Shown: positions 9,383 to 18,896 of the stretch, piece by piece
Numbering within the stretch: position 1 is the stretch's first letter
Layout: each line of letters opens with the position of its first letter
Source of the DNA: Enterococcus sp. 9D6_DIV0238
Lineage (GTDB): Bacteria > Bacillota > Bacilli > Lactobacillales > Enterococcaceae
Assembly (NCBI RefSeq): GCF_002174455.2
Contig: NZ_CP147246.1
Span: 248,001 to 312,000, forward strand
DNA length: 64,000 bases
Reading direction: 5' to 3'
The notes under the pieces: generated by a model
The model's input: the letters and a program-made list of their open reading frames with translations, nothing else
Databases searched by the model: none
What the model was told of the DNA's origin: nothing
Translations under genes and position numbers: made by a program

Positions 9383-10330
9383 ATGGAAGAAGCATACTTA
9401 GCGCTGGGCCGTAAAATTTTAGAAGAGGGTCATGTAAAAGAAGACCGGACTGGAACTGGAACCAAAAGTATTTTTGGTCATCAAATGCGTTTTGATTTAT
9501 CCCAAGGGTTTCCATTGCTTACGACAAAACGAGTTCCTTTTGGCTTGATCAAAAGTGAGTTGTTGTGGTTTTTAAAAGGAGACACGAATATCCGTTACTT
9601 ATTGGAGCACAATAATCATATTTGGGACGAATGGGCTTTTGAGCGATACATCAAAAGTGAAGACTATCAAGGGCCGGATATGACTGATTTTGGTCGTAGA
9701 GTTTTAGTGGATGACGCATTCAAAATAAGCTATGAGGCTGAACATAAAGCGTTTTGTGAAAAGATCGTATCAGACGACGGATTTGCAGCTAAGTATGGAG
9801 AACTTGGTAATATTTATGGCGCACAGTGGCGGCATTGGGAAACAAAAGATGGTGGATTTATCGATCAATTGAAAAATGTCATTGAGATGATCAAAACAAC
9901 ACCGGATTCTCGTCGATTGATCGTTTCTGCTTGGAATCCAGAAGATGTACCGTCAATGGCTTTACCACCCTGTCATACCATGTTTCAATTTTATGTGAAT
10001 GATGGTAAATTAAGCTGTCAATTATATCAACGTAGCGGGGATGTTTTTCTAGGAGTACCATTTAATATTGCTAGTTATGCGTTATTGACTCATTTGATTG
10101 CTCATGAAACTGGCTTAGAAGTTGGGGATTTCGTTCATACACTAGGTGATGCGCATTTGTATACAAATCATGTTGATCAAATGAAACAGCAGCTTTCGAG
10201 AGAGCTTCGTTCATTTCCTACACTTAAATTAAACCAAGAGAAAGAATCTGTTTTTGATTTTGAAATGGAAGATATCGTGATTGAAGGATACGATCCTCAT
10301 CCAGCAATCAAAGCACCTATCGCCGTCTAA
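9383..10330 (+). CDS. thyA: Thymidylate synthase
   Basis: A 315-residue ThyA that methylates dUMP to dTMP using methylenetetrahydrofolate. The catalytic cysteine is in [11 protein letters not shown] near residue 196, the phosphate-binding arginines are in DRTGTGTKS and [11 protein letters not shown], and [20 protein letters not shown] is complete. It has the longer form with an insertion near residues 85-135, as in lactobacilli and enterococci. The ribosome site is AGGAGG. folA follows after 19 bases; the pairing is functional because ThyA produces the dihydrofolate that FolA reduces. Confidence 0.97.
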   Translation: MEEAYLALGRKILEEGHVKEDRTGTGTKSIFGHQMRFDLSQGFPLLTTKRVPFGLIKSELLWFLKGDTNIRYLLEHNNHIWDEWAFERYIKSEDYQGPDMTDFGRRVLVDDAFKISYEAEHKAFCEKIVSDDGFAAKYGELGNIYGAQWRHWETKDGGFIDQLKNVIEMIKTTPDSRRLIVSAWNPEDVPSMALPPCHTMFQFYVNDGKLSCQLYQRSGDVFLGVPFNIASYALLTHLIAHETGLEVGDFVHTLGDAHLYTNHVDQMKQQLSRELRSFPTLKLNQEKESVFDFEMEDIVIEGYDPHPAIKAPIAV

Positions 10331-10349
10331 GATTTGAAAGGAGCACCTT

Positions 10350-10859
10350 ATGTTAGCAGCTATCTGGGCACAAGATGAACAGGGAACGATCGGAAAGAAC
10401 AATCGATTACCATGGCATCTGCCGAATGATCTAAAATTTTTTAAGCAAATGACGGAGGATAATACAATCGTCATGGGAAGAAAAACTTTTGAAGGGATGG
10501 GAGGTCGTCCGCTGCCTAATCGCCAAACGATCGTTATGACTAGGGACAAAGACTATCAGGCTTCTGGTGTTATTGTTGTTCATGATATAGACGAAGTATT
10601 GGCCTACGCCCAAGAATTTTCAGGAATTACGTTTATTGCTGGAGGTTCCGCAGTCTACGAAGAATTTTTGCCGTACTGTGACGTTTTATATCGTACAGTG
10701 ATCAACCATACTTTTGATGGAGATTCAGTATTTCCAGAAGTTTCTTGGGAAGATTGGACATTGATCAATCTTAGCCCAGGTGAGCAGGACGAGCAGAATC
10801 ACTATCCTTATCAATTTGAAACATATCAAAGGAAAGTCTGCCCAGAGCAGGAAAATTAG
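10350..10859 (+). CDS. folA: Dihydrofolate reductase
   Basis: A 169-residue DHFR that regenerates tetrahydrofolate with NADPH. The order of motifs is normal: IWAQDEQGTIGKNNRLPWHLPNDLK split over the substrate loop, MGRKTFEGMGGRPLPNR for cofactor phosphate binding, and FIAGGSAVYEEFLPYCD. It is co-transcribed with thyA. It looks like the chromosomal trimethoprim target; no resistance-associated duplication or plasmid-type sequence is evident. Confidence 0.96.
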   Translation: MLAAIWAQDEQGTIGKNNRLPWHLPNDLKFFKQMTEDNTIVMGRKTFEGMGGRPLPNRQTIVMTRDKDYQASGVIVVHDIDEVLAYAQEFSGITFIAGGSAVYEEFLPYCDVLYRTVINHTFDGDSVFPEVSWEDWTLINLSPGEQDEQNHYPYQFETYQRKVCPEQEN

Positions 10860-10901
10860 AAAAAGTTAGCAGATCTTATAAAAAGATCTGCTAACTTTTT
10901 T
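10860..10901. terminator. Bidirectional terminator between folA and lexA
   Basis: A perfect 18-base stem (10860-10877 with 10883-10900) around ATAAA, with A-run and T-run on the two sides, so it can stop both converging transcripts. Confidence 0.93.
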
Positions 10902-10902
10902 A

Positions 10903-11523
10903 TTAAATATGATTGCGATATAAACCAACAACTTTACCAAGGATACTGACATTAGGCAGAATAATTGGTTCTAATGCGTCATTTTCAGGTTGTAGGCGAA
11001 TATGGTCTGTTTCCTTAAAGAACCGTTTGCATGTCGCTTCATCTTCATCCGTCATCGCAATAACGATGTCCCCATTTGCTGCAGCACTTTGTTTACGAAC
11101 GATGACTTGATCGCCGTCTAGTATTCCCGCATTGATCATACTTTCTCCGCGGATCGTCAACATGAATAGGGAATTTTCTTCGGATTGTAAATCAGGAGGC
11201 AATGGGAAAAAGTCAGATGCCTCTTCAACAGCCAGAATTGGTTCACCGGCGGTAACTACTCCTAACATAGGAATGACGGATGGCTTGATGCCGATTTTTT
11301 CTAAGCCTTCAGCAGTCAACTCGATTGCTCTAGGCTTTGTTGGATCTCGTTGGATCAATCCTTTTTTCTCTAAACGTGCTAAATGTCCATGAACGGTAGA
11401 GGTAGAAGAAAGATCTACTGCTTTTCCGATTTCTCGAACGGTTGGGGGGTATCCTTTAAGTTCGACTTGCTCATATATATATTTTAATACTTCGACTTGT
11501 CTTGTATCTGTACGTTTCACCAA
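10903..11523 (-). CDS. lexA: LexA SOS repressor
   Basis: A repressor of about 206 residues with an N-terminal winged helix ([28 protein letters not shown]) and a C-terminal self-cleaving S24 domain. The Ala-Gly cleavage site is in VTAGEP, the catalytic serine in RGESM and the lysine in IVRKQSAA. On DNA damage RecA filaments trigger self-cleavage and SOS genes are released. GTG 11532 abuts the AAGAAGG ribosome site, so I place the start at TTG 11523 (8-base spacing); GTG 11520 is also possible. A LexA box overlaps its own promoter, so it is autoregulated. Confidence 0.96.
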   Translation of the reverse strand: MVKRTDTRQVEVLKYIYEQVELKGYPPTVREIGKAVDLSSTSTVHGHLARLEKKGLIQRDPTKPRAIELTAEGLEKIGIKPSVIPMLGVVTAGEPILAVEEASDFFPLPPDLQSEENSLFMLTIRGESMINAGILDGDQVIVRKQSAAANGDIVIAMTDEDEATCKRFFKETDHIRLQPENDALEPIILPNVSILGKVVGLYRNHI

Positions 11524-11553
11524 AACCCGCACCTTCTTTCAATTTATAAATTT

Positions 11554-11582
11554 AGTGTACCATAGAATTCTTTAGGAATCAA
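11554..11582 (-). promoter_or_regulatory. lexA promoter
   Basis: On the minus strand the -35 is TTGATT (11577-11582) and the -10 is TACACT (11554-11559), with a 17-base spacer. The -35 overlaps the SOS box. Confidence 0.75.
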
Positions 11583-11593
11583 ACAAGCGTTCG
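11580..11593. promoter_or_regulatory. LexA-binding SOS box (lexA autoregulation)
   Basis: Minus strand reads CGAACGCTTGTTTG, which fits the Gram-positive LexA consensus CGAACnnnnGTTyG. It overlaps the lexA -35. The divergent DUF896 gene starts 176 bases away and might also be affected. Confidence 0.88.
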
Positions 11594-11769
11594 TGTTTTT
11601 TGTTGAAAGTATTATTAAATGTGAAAAAAGGGGCGAGAACATGGTTTTATCTAGAATATAGTTGTATTTTTATAGCACATCTTATAAGATAGACATGGAA
11701 AGTAAACTCTTATTTCTTATGTAATTACTATCTTAATTTTGATGACCTTTTATTAAAGGAGGACAATGA

Positions 11770-12012
11770 ATGCTATCAGCAGAAAAAATGAACCGTATCA
11801 ACGAGCTTGCTAAAAAAGCGAAAGAAAGCGGATTATCAGAAATTGAAAAAGAAGAACAAAATCAACTTAGACAAGAATATTTGGCTACATTCCGCAGCGG
11901 TATGCGTCATCATATCGAAGGAATGAAAGTTGTAGACCCAGAAGGAAAAGATGTGACCCCAGATAAATTGAAGAAAATCCAAAAACAAAAAGGGCTGCAT
12001 AATAGAAAATAA
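11770..12012 (+). CDS. DUF896 (UPF0291/YnzC-like) small protein
   Basis: An 80-residue soluble protein of the DUF896 family: MNRINELAKKAKESGLSEIEKEEQ at the N-terminus followed by RQEYLATFRSGMRHHIEGMKVVDPEGKDVTP. In B. subtilis the homologue ynzC lies in the SOS-induced yneA operon beside lexA; here the same position between lexA and tkt is kept but no yneA is found. Strong AAAGGAGG ribosome site. The molecular function of the family is not established. Confidence 0.92.
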   Translation: MLSAEKMNRINELAKKAKESGLSEIEKEEQNQLRQEYLATFRSGMRHHIEGMKVVDPEGKDVTPDKLKKIQKQKGLHNRK

Positions 12013-12037
12013 TTTCAGTTTTTTTTACTGAAAGTAA

Positions 12038-12066
12038 TTGCTTTCATAAAAGAAATACGCTAAAAT
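12038..12066 (+). promoter_or_regulatory. tkt promoter
   Basis: TTGCTT (12038-12043), 17-base spacer, TAAAAT (12061-12066). Confidence 0.65.
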
Positions 12067-12110
12067 GGATTTAATAAAGGTAAAAAAAACCTAAATAGGA
12101 GATGATTTTT

Positions 12111-14105
12111 TTGTTCGACAACACTGATCAATTAGGCGTCAATACCATTCGTACCTTAAGTATCGAAGCGATCCAAAAAGCTAATTCAGGTCATCCTGGA
12201 TTACCAATGGGGGCAGCACCTATGGCCTATGCACTTTGGACAAAACATTTAAAAGTAAATCCTAAAACTTCAAGAAACTGGGCTGACAGAGACCGGTTCA
12301 TTCTTTCTGCTGGTCATGGTTCGGCGATGTTATATAGTTTGCTTCATTTAGCAGGCTATAACCTTTCTATCGATGATTTGAAAGGGTTCCGTCAATGGGA
12401 AAGCCTAACTCCTGGTCACCCTGAAGTCCATCACACAGATGGTGTTGAAGCAACGACTGGTCCATTAGGTCAAGGTATTGCGATGGCTGTAGGAATGGCA
12501 ATGGCTGAAGCACATACTGCTGCAGTTTATAATCGTGACAGCTTCCCTGTGATCGATCACTACACTTATGCACTTTGCGGTGATGGTGACTTGATGGAAG
12601 GTGTTTCTCAAGAAGCAAGTTCAATGGCTGGTCATATGAAACTCGGTAAATTGATCGTGTTATATGATTCAAATGATATTTCATTAGATGGTCCAACGTC
12701 TAAAGCATTCACTGAAAATGTCGGTGCACGCTATGAAGCTTATGGCTGGCAGCATATCCTCGTAAAAGATGGAAATGACCTAGAAGCTATTTCAAAAGCA
12801 ATCGAAGCAGCCAAAGCTGAGACTGACAAACCCACATTGATCGAAGTGAAAACAGTGATTGGATTTGGCTCACCTAAAGAAGGAACGTCAGCTGTTCATG
12901 GAGCACCCCTGGGAGCAGAAGGTATTACTGCAGCGAAAGCAGTGTACGGCTGGGATTATCCAGATTTTACAGTTCCAGATGAAGTTGCAGCACGTTTCAA
13001 AGAAACAGTAGTTGATGAAGGCGAAAAGGCTGAGAACAAATGGAATGCAATGTTTGAGAACTATACAAAAGAACATCCTGAACTAGCAAAACAATTCAAA
13101 CAAGCTTTTGCAGATGAACTTCCTGAAAATTGGGATAGTGAGTTGCCAAGTTATGAAGTTGGAACTAGTGCAGCAAGCCGTGTGACTAGTAAAGAAACGA
13201 TTCAAGCTCTATCTAAAGCTATTCCTAGCTTCTGGGGCGGATCTGCTGATTTATCGGCCTCAAACAATACAATGGTTGCTGCTGAAAAAGATTTTGAACC
13301 TGGACAATATGAAGGCCGCAATATTTGGTTCGGTGTTCGTGAATTTGCTATGGCGGCGGCTATGAACGGTATTCAGCTACACGGAGGAAGCCGTATTTAC
13401 GGAGGAACATTCTTTGTATTTACTGATTATCTCCGTCCGGCAGTTCGTTTAGCAGCTATTCAGCATACACCTGTGACGTATGTTTTGACACATGATTCAG
13501 TTGCGGTCGGAGAAGACGGTCCAACACACGAGCCTGTGGAACAATTGGCAAGCATTCGCTGCATGCCTGGTGTCCAAGTTATTCGTCCAGCAGATGGTAA
13601 TGAAACAGTTGCAGCATGGAAGATCGCAATGACAACAAAAGATGCACCTACTATTTTAGTATTGAGCCGTCAAAATTTACCAGTCATTGAAGGCACTAAA
13701 GAACATGCAGGTGATCTTGTTAAAAAAGGTGCCTATGTGATATCAGCTCAAAAAGGAGCGAAACCTGAAGGTATTTTGATCGCAACAGGTTCTGAAGTTA
13801 ATTTGGCAATCGAAGCGCAAAAATTGTTGTCAGAACAAGGAAAAGATGTTTCAGTTGTTTCAATGCCAAGTTTCGACTTATTTGAAAAACAATCAGATGA
13901 ATACAAAGAATCTGTTCTCCCTAAAGAAGTAACTAAGCGAGTAGCAGTTGAAGCGGCTTCTTCATTCGGTTGGGAGCGTTATGTCGGCACTGAGGGTACA
14001 ACGGTAACGATCGATCATTTCGGCGCTTCTGCACCAGGTGATCTAGTCTTAAAAGAGTTTGGTTTCACACCAGAAAATGTTTCTGCCAAATTCAACTCCT
14101 TATAA
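12111..14105 (+). CDS. tkt: Transketolase
   Basis: About 664 residues; thiamine-diphosphate enzyme of the non-oxidative pentose phosphate pathway. Recognisable segments: [20 protein letters not shown] (substrate site) near the N-terminus, the [13 protein letters not shown] cofactor motif near residue 155, the central [13 protein letters not shown] glutamate that activates Th[18 protein letters not shown] and a C-terminal domain with ATGSEV. ATG 12102 is directly against the TAGGAG ribosome site; TTG 12111 has 9-base spacing and gives the usual MFDNTDQLG start, so I chose it. Confidence 0.95.
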   Translation: MFDNTDQLGVNTIRTLSIEAIQKANSGHPGLPMGAAPMAYALWTKHLKVNPKTSRNWADRDRFILSAGHGSAMLYSLLHLAGYNLSIDDLKGFRQWESLTPGHPEVHHTDGVEATTGPLGQGIAMAVGMAMAEAHTAAVYNRDSFPVIDHYTYALCGDGDLMEGVSQEASSMAGHMKLGKLIVLYDSNDISLDGPTSKAFTENVGARYEAYGWQHILVKDGNDLEAISKAIEAAKAETDKPTLIEVKTVIGFGSPKEGTSAVHGAPLGAEGITAAKAVYGWDYPDFTVPDEVAARFKETVVDEGEKAENKWNAMFENYTKEHPELAKQFKQAFADELPENWDSELPSYEVGTSAASRVTSKETIQALSKAIPSFWGGSADLSASNNTMVAAEKDFEPGQYEGRNIWFGVREFAMAAAMNGIQLHGGSRIYGGTFFVFTDYLRPAVRLAAIQHTPVTYVLTHDSVAVGEDGPTHEPVEQLASIRCMPGVQVIRPADGNETVAAWKIAMTTKDAPTILVLSRQNLPVIEGTKEHAGDLVKKGAYVISAQKGAKPEGILIATGSEVNLAIEAQKLLSEQGKDVSVVSMPSFDLFEKQSDEYKESVLPKEVTKRVAVEAASSFGWERYVGTEGTTVTIDHFGASAPGDLVLKEFGFTPENVSAKFNSL

Positions 14106-14106
14106 T

Positions 14107-14241
14107 TGCTAAATAAAAAAAGGGCTGAGACAGAACGGTCAACTTCCGAGAAATAAGAAAGATTGATTTCTGATATTGCCGTTTTCAAAAGTTAAAGAGA
14201 CTAAACGCAACTCTAAGAGTTATGTTTTAGTCTCTTTTTTG
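14107..14241 (+). terminator. tkt terminator within a structured intergenic element
   Basis: The clear terminator is AAAGAGACTAAA (14194-14205) pairing with TTTAGTCTCTTT (14226-14237), with an inner AACTCT/AGAGTT hairpin and a T-run. Just upstream, from 14113, is GGGCTGAGACAGAAC, resembling a short motif that recurs in enterococcal intergenic regions (recalled, not searched), with GAACGG/CCGTTTTC pairing across it. Together they give a folded 3' region for tkt mRNA. Confidence 0.75.
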
Positions 14242-14471
14242 TTTGATCAAGTTTGTGTAACAAATGTAACAAAACAGAAATGAGCAGAAAGTTTTTCTAC
14301 TTTATTAATATTTTTCTCAGAAAGCTATCAGTGAGCGTTTTATTCAATAATTAGTCATAAATATAAAAAACACAGTGTGAAAAATGTAAAACAAATGACA
14401 ATAAAATAATAAAACAAACATTTCAACAGGATTACACTAGCTTTAAATATCTATTTTTCGAATCTAAATGA
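14242..14471 (+). other. AT-rich intergenic region upstream of glucosaminidase gene
   Basis: No gene. It holds two similar direct-repeat elements, TGTAACAAATGTAAC (14256-14270) and TGTGAAAAATGTAAA (14376-14390), each a TGTRA doublet with 9-base period and 120 bases apart. These may be regulator sites for the wall hydrolase downstream. Otherwise nothing recognisable. Confidence 0.4.
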
Positions 14472-14500
14472 TTGTTTATAAAAAAAACTCCTAGTAGAAT
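14472..14500 (+). promoter_or_regulatory. Promoter of glucosaminidase gene
   Basis: TTGTTT (14472-14477), 17-base spacer, TAGAAT (14495-14500). Confidence 0.7.
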
Positions 14501-14535
14501 GATTGTACGATGTTCTATTGAGGAGGAACAAATGG

Positions 14536-15363
14536 ATGGACAAGAAAATGACAAGAAGTAGCAGGCATCAACTTAATGCGAAGCAACGTAACAGCAAAAA
14601 AGCTGCATCGGTGATTGGAACGTCATTAATATTTTTACCAATTGCTGGGAATTTACTTCCATTAGGTGCACAAGCGACAGAGTATGAACAACAAGAAGCG
14701 GTTTCTCAACAAGCATTTATTGATTCTATTGGTTATTCAGCTGCTTCTGTAGCTAGTTCGAATGATTTATATGCATCTGTTATGATTGCCCAAGCTTTGC
14801 TAGAAAGTAGCTACGGTACATCAGGCTTAGCATCGGCGCCTAATTATAATTTATTTGGAGTGAAAGGTAGCTATGGTGGACAAACTGTCTACATGCCTAC
14901 GAAAGAATATTTAAATGGAGAGTGGGTCACTCTTACCGAACCATTTAGAAGTTATCCTTCTTATGCAGATTCATTCCAGGACCATGCTAATGTTCTTATG
15001 AGCGCACACTATGCGGGTGCTTGGAGAAGCAATACGACGAGCTATATGGATGCTACAGCTGCTTTGACAGGACGTTATGCGACTGATCCCAATTATGCAG
15101 ATAAATTAAATTGGTTGATTTCTACTTATGGATTAACAGCATACGATTGGGGCTCCTCTGAAACTTCGGTGACCGCAACTGATCAATCGACGATTGGCCA
15201 AAGCACTGAAACAGCAACTATTTCAGGACAATCTTACACAGTTGCTTCAGGAGATACCTTATGGGGGATTGCAGAAAACTTCGGTGTTTCTGTTGATCAA
15301 CTGATGGCAATGAATGGATTATCTGCTGAGTTGATCACTGTTGGCCAAACTTTACAAGTATAG
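14536..15363 (+). CDS. Secreted N-acetylglucosaminidase (GH73) with one LysM domain
   Basis: A 275-residue peptidoglycan hydrolase. It has a twin-lysine/arginine N-terminus and a long signal sequence (hydrophobic about 26-42, cleavage near GAQA-TEY at 48), a GH73 domain (about 55-195) with the putative catalytic glutamate in ALLESSYGTSGLA and the NLFGVKG motif, a Ser/Thr-rich linker, and a single C-terminal LysM (YTVASGDTLWGIAENFGVS). It resembles the AtlA glucosaminidase core with one LysM rather than several. ATG 14503 is in frame, but AGGAGG at 14521-14526 fits ATG 14536 with 9-base spacing. It probably acts in cell separation. Confidence 0.92.
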   Translation: MDKKMTRSSRHQLNAKQRNSKKAASVIGTSLIFLPIAGNLLPLGAQATEYEQQEAVSQQAFIDSIGYSAASVASSNDLYASVMIAQALLESSYGTSGLASAPNYNLFGVKGSYGGQTVYMPTKEYLNGEWVTLTEPFRSYPSYADSFQDHANVLMSAHYAGAWRSNTTSYMDATAALTGRYATDPNYADKLNWLISTYGLTAYDWGSSETSVTATDQSTIGQSTETATISGQSYTVASGDTLWGIAENFGVSVDQLMAMNGLSAELITVGQTLQV

Positions 15364-15369
15364 TATATA

Positions 15370-15416
15370 AAAAAGCAACAGCATTTCACAGAATATGTGA
15401 AGCTGTTGCTTTTTTA
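15370..15416. terminator. Bidirectional terminator between glucosaminidase gene and ispH
   Basis: AAAAAGCAACAGC pairs with GCTGTTGCTTTTT, with an inner TTCACA/TGTGAA stem. It serves the converging genes on both sides and overlaps the ispH stop. Confidence 0.92.
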
Positions 15417-16409
15417 ACGTTTTCCTGAGCGTAATTCTTCTAAACGTCGTTGTCGATTTTTGGTCAAGTCCTTGATTCTAGGTCTTGGTAATATTGCTTC
15501 AGGAACCGTTGTTGATTCTTTTTTATGTGTTTGTGGATCATTTGGATCGAATTCTTTTAAATACTCGATTACTTCTCGAACGATTTGAGTTGGGGTTGAG
15601 GCCCCAGCGGTCACGGCTATCGTCTCAACATTCAAAAGCCAAGCGGGATCTATTTGAGAAACATCCGAGATACGATAAGCATTGACACCTGCTTGTTCGA
15701 TCGAAACTTGAGCTAATCGATTACTATTGTTGCTTTTAGGATCTCCTACAACGATCGTCAGGTCACAACCCTTCGCTTGTTCGACAACTGCTTCTTGTCG
15801 AACTTGTGTTGCTTTACAAATATCTTTGTGAATCAACACATTGGGATATTTTTCTTTGATCAAATCCATTAAATCACTGACGTCCCATTGGCTCATTGTT
15901 GTCTGGTTCGTAACAAAAATCTTATCAGCAACTAATTCTAAATGTTTGATTTCATCGTTATTCGATACTAGATGAACATGTTCAGGAGAAACACCGAGTG
16001 CTCCTTCTGGCTCTGGGTGATTTTTTTTACCGATGTAAATAATTTCATAGCCTTCAGCGGCTTTCTCAGCAATCAACTCATGAGTGATCATCACGTCAGG
16101 GCAAGTCGCATCGATAACCGTCAAGCCTTTTTCAATAGCCATTTCTTTTACTTTAGGGGATGTTCCGTGAGCAGTGAAAATAACAGTCCCTTGATCGACT
16201 TGCGCTAAGATATCTTCACGATTTTCACCTTCTAATGTATGGATACCAATACTTTCAAAGGCATCAGTGACATGCTTGTTATGAACGATCATTCCTAAAA
16301 TATAGATAGGGCGAGGCAAGCTTTCATCAAGAGAAGCATTTCTGGCGATGACCATAGCATCAACAACGCCGTAACAATAGCCTCTAGGACTAATATTTAC
16401 TATTTTCAT
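15414..16409 (-). CDS. ispH: 4-hydroxy-3-methylbut-2-enyl diphosphate reductase (IspH/LytB)
   Basis: About 331 residues; the Fe-S enzyme that makes IPP and DMAPP at the end of the MEP isoprenoid pathway. The three cluster cysteines are in [16 protein letters not shown] and HKDICKAT, and SNNSNRL is present. The Bacillus-type C-terminal extension with charged residues ([16 protein letters not shown]) is visible. A start 17 codons upstream (16460) is open, but AGGAGT lies about 11 bases before ATG 16409, which gives the standard [10 protein letters not shown] start. Confidence 0.94.
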   Translation of the reverse strand: MKIVNISPRGYCYGVVDAMVIARNASLDESLPRPIYILGMIVHNKHVTDAFESIGIHTLEGENREDILAQVDQGTVIFTAHGTSPKVKEMAIEKGLTVIDATCPDVMITHELIAEKAAEGYEIIYIGKKNHPEPEGALGVSPEHVHLVSNNDEIKHLELVADKIFVTNQTTMSQWDVSDLMDLIKEKYPNVLIHKDICKATQVRQEAVVEQAKGCDLTIVVGDPKSNNSNRLAQVSIEQAGVNAYRISDVSQIDPAWLLNVETIAVTAGASTPTQIVREVIEYLKEFDPNDPQTHKKESTTVPEAILPRPRIKDLTKNRQRRLEELRSGKR

Positions 16410-16625
16410 AAATAAAATAACTCCTATTTTTAAGTTTTTACTATCTTTACTACTATACACTATTTTTATTAAGTTTGTCTTAAATGATAAGAAAGGGGAG
16501 AATAAGTGTAACTATTTAGACAGCAATTATATCATAAAAAATTGGTTGCTAAGGCTATTCAAACGTAGTTTAATGAACAAAAACGAGAAACCCATTCATA
16601 ATGCTCGTTAAATACTTGCAAAATG

Positions 16626-16652
16626 ATAGCCATACGAAAAAATATGAGCTAT
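16626..16652. promoter_or_regulatory. Inverted repeat upstream of cysK
   Basis: ATAGC-CATA (16626-16634) and TATG-A-GCTAT (16643-16652) form an imperfect inverted repeat 45 bases before the cysK start, a plausible repressor or activator site for sulfur control. No T-box or SAM-type riboswitch structure is visible here. Confidence 0.35.
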
Positions 16653-16696
16653 TATAAAATTACCAAGTCTCATAATAGAAAATGGAGGAATAGCTA

Positions 16697-17626
16697 ATGA
16701 CTCAAATTTTTCATTCAGTTACAGAATTAATCGGAAAGACACCCATTGTCAAGTTAGGGAAAATTGTTCCTGAAGATGCCGCAGATGTATTTGTGAAACT
16801 GGAATTCTTTAATCCTGGTGGAAGTGTCAAAGATCGAGTTGCACTTAGTATGATCGAAGCGGCTGAAAAAGATGGTCATTTAAAAAAAGGGGATACGATC
16901 GTAGAACCAACAAGCGGCAATACAGGTATCGGCTTATCGATGGTCGGTGCAGCTAAAGGGTATAAAGTGGTCATTGTCATGCCTGACACAATGAGTATTG
17001 AGCGTAGAAAGTTGATGCAGGCTTATGGTGCACAGCTATTATTGACTCCAGGATCAGAAGGGATGAAAGGCGCTATTGCTAAAGCTTCTGAGTTAGCAGA
17101 GCAAGACGGTTACTTCATGCCAATGCAATTTGAAAATCCAGCAAATGCACAAACTCATGAAAAGACGACTGGAAAGGAAATTCAGGATGCTTTTGGTCCT
17201 TCTGGGTTAGATGCTTTTGTGGCAGGCGTTGGTACCGGTGGGACAATCACTGGTGTTGGAAAAGAATTGAAACGTGTGTACCCAACGATCTCCATTATTG
17301 CAGTAGAACCTTCAGAATCTCCTGTTTTAGAAGGCGGTAGTCCATCTCCTCACAAAATTCAAGGGATCGGTGCAGGCTTTGTACCGAAAATATTAGACAC
17401 AGAAATTTATGAACAAATCGCTGCTGTTCCAAGTGAAACGGCTATGGAAACAGCACGCCAGTTAGCCGCTCAAGAAGGTCTATTAGTTGGGATCTCTGCT
17501 GGTGCAGCAGTTTACGCTGCGATTGAAAAAGCAAAAGAATTAGGCAAAGGGAAAAAAGTCTTGACTGTTGTTCCAGATAATGGCGAACGTTATCTATCAA
17601 CAGCACTATACAATTTTCCTGAATGA
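16697..17626 (+). CDS. cysK: Cysteine synthase A (O-acetylserine sulfhydrylase)
   Basis: A 309-residue PLP enzyme that makes cysteine from O-acetylserine and sulfide. The PLP lysine is in [10 protein letters not shown] near residue 44, the substrate loop in [10 protein letters not shown] near 72 and the phosphate-binding [10 protein letters not shown] near 178; the C-terminal serine of [10 protein letters not shown] is also present. Full length. It stands alone, with an inverted repeat upstream and a hairpin downstream. Confidence 0.95.
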   Translation: MTQIFHSVTELIGKTPIVKLGKIVPEDAADVFVKLEFFNPGGSVKDRVALSMIEAAEKDGHLKKGDTIVEPTSGNTGIGLSMVGAAKGYKVVIVMPDTMSIERRKLMQAYGAQLLLTPGSEGMKGAIAKASELAEQDGYFMPMQFENPANAQTHEKTTGKEIQDAFGPSGLDAFVAGVGTGGTITGVGKELKRVYPTISIIAVEPSESPVLEGGSPSPHKIQGIGAGFVPKILDTEIYEQIAAVPSETAMETARQLAAQEGLLVGISAGAAVYAAIEKAKELGKGKKVLTVVPDNGERYLSTALYNFPE

Positions 17627-17720
17627 TTGATCATTTAAAAGAATGAACACGCAAAACGGGATGCGTCTATATATTTTGTCAAAAAGCAAGTATTATTTCT
17701 TTTTTATGTGGAAAATTGAA

Positions 17721-17755
17721 ATAAAAGCGGGATTTTCCCGCTTTATTGCTCAATT
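17721..17755 (+). terminator. Hairpin between cysK and perR
   Basis: AAAGCGGGA pairs with TCCCGCTTT around a 3-base loop; flanking AATTGA/TCAATT can extend the stem. The T-run is short, so it is a moderate terminator. Confidence 0.65.
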
Positions 17756-17816
17756 ATTCTTGTCAAGTCAGATTAGAAATAGTATTATTTAAGAAAGAAG
17801 ACTGGAGGGGAACAAA

Positions 17817-18254
17817 ATGGACAATGTATTGGTTAAAAATGCACTTGAAGAGCTAAAAGAAGCCAATATCCGTATCACTCCTCAAAGATATGCGATTTTA
17901 GAATATCTAATTGAGAATCATAGTCATCCGACAGCTGACGAAATTTACCGTGCTTTGGAAGATCGCTTTCCGAATATGAGCGTGGCAACCGTATATAATA
18001 ATTTACGATTATTCACAGATATTGGATTCGTTCAAGAGATGAACTATGGAGATGCATCCAGCCGTTTTGATTTTAGTTCTAAAAAACACTACCATGCGAT
18101 TTGTCAAAACTGCGGCAAGATCGTTGACTTTCATTATCCAGGATTGGAAGATGTAGAGATGGCTGCTAGTAAACTAACGGGCTTTGAAATCAATGAACAC
18201 AGATTAGAGTTATATGGTTTGTGTCCAGAATGCCAAGCCGCTGAAAAGAAATGA
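17817..18254 (+). CDS. perR: PerR peroxide-sensing repressor (Fur family)
   Basis: A 145-residue Fur-family regulator. All five ligands of the PerR regulatory metal site fall at the B. subtilis PerR positions: His37, Asp85, His91, His93 and Asp104. The structural zinc cysteines Cys96/Cys99 and the C-terminal CPEC pair are also present. The helix-turn-helix is [13 protein letters not shown]. Peroxide oxidises the Fe-bound histidines and releases DNA, de-repressing defence genes. It overlaps ridA by 4 bases (ATGA), so the two are translated together. The neighbouring nox gene and the npr gene 9 kb away make a redox context. Confidence 0.95.
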   Translation: MDNVLVKNALEELKEANIRITPQRYAILEYLIENHSHPTADEIYRALEDRFPNMSVATVYNNLRLFTDIGFVQEMNYGDASSRFDFSSKKHYHAICQNCGKIVDFHYPGLEDVEMAASKLTGFEINEHRLELYGLCPECQAAEKK

Positions 18255-18643
18255 GTGAAAAAATGAGATCGATACATACTGAAAAAGCACCCAAAGCGAT
18301 AGGTCCTTATGTTCAAGGAAATATTATCAATGGATTATTGTTTGCTTCCGGTCAGGTTCCTTTAGATCCTGAAACAGGAGAGGTCGTGGGAGCAACGATA
18401 GAAGAACAAACAAAGCAAGTATTGAAAAATATCTCAGCAATTTTAGAAGAAGCAGGTAGCGATTTTGATCATGTTGTTAAGACGACTTGCTTTTTAAAGG
18501 ACATGAATGATTTTGTGCGGTTCAATGAAGTCTATGCTTCAGCGTTTTCGGGAAAATTACCTGCTCGTTCTGCAGTTGAGGTAGCCCGCTTGCCAAAAGA
18601 TGTTCTTGTAGAGATAGAAATTATTGCAGCTGTTAATCAATAG
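18251..18643 (+). CDS. ridA: RidA family enamine/imine deaminase
   Basis: A 130-residue RidA protein; the family hydrolyses reactive enamines/imines (such as 2-aminoacrylate from serine or cysteine metabolism) to ketoacids. The conserved arginine is in [12 protein letters not shown], and the [20 protein letters not shown] and IEIIAAV segments are all present. Its start overlaps the perR stop, implying translational coupling. RidA can suit redox stress and the PLP enzyme CysK upstream; that link is inference. Confidence 0.92.
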   Translation: MSEKMRSIHTEKAPKAIGPYVQGNIINGLLFASGQVPLDPETGEVVGATIEEQTKQVLKNISAILEEAGSDFDHVVKTTCFLKDMNDFVRFNEVYASAFSGKLPARSAVEVARLPKDVLVEIEIIAAVNQ

Positions 18644-18657
18644 CATAGCGTTTTCAC

Positions 18658-18690
18658 AAGTTGAGGAATGAAATATCCTCAACTTTTTTT
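18658..18690 (+). terminator. Terminator after perR-ridA
   Basis: AAGTTGAGGA pairs with TCCTCAACTT, followed by TTTTT. Confidence 0.9.
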
Positions 18691-18760
18691 GTTGTTAAAT
18701 CAACGATTATGAGATCGTCTATTTAGATTATGCTGTGAAAATGATTAAATGAACAATAGT

Positions 18761-18789
18761 TTGTGAAAAAATATGTTTGTGATTCACAA
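18761..18789. promoter_or_regulatory. Operator-like palindrome upstream of nox
   Basis: TTGTGATTCACAA (18777-18789) is a perfect 13-base palindrome; a further TTGTGAA half-site lies at 18761-18767. The half-sites equal those of the NADH-sensing repressor Rex (TTGTGAA-n4-TTCACAA), but the spacing differs. Position about 110 bases before nox fits redox control. Confidence 0.45.
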
Positions 18790-18896
18790 GCAAAGAACTC
18801 GAAAGTCGCTCCTTGCTTTGTTATATTTTAAGCAGACCAGTGTAGAATACAACTTATATTGGTGAAAAATTTAACTTGAAAGAAGGGATTTACAAA

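Noticed and set aside
16410..16696. Possible T-box or SAM riboswitch before cysK
   Set aside because: No specifier loop, T-box sequence, kink-turn or terminator/antiterminator pair seen; only a short inverted repeat.
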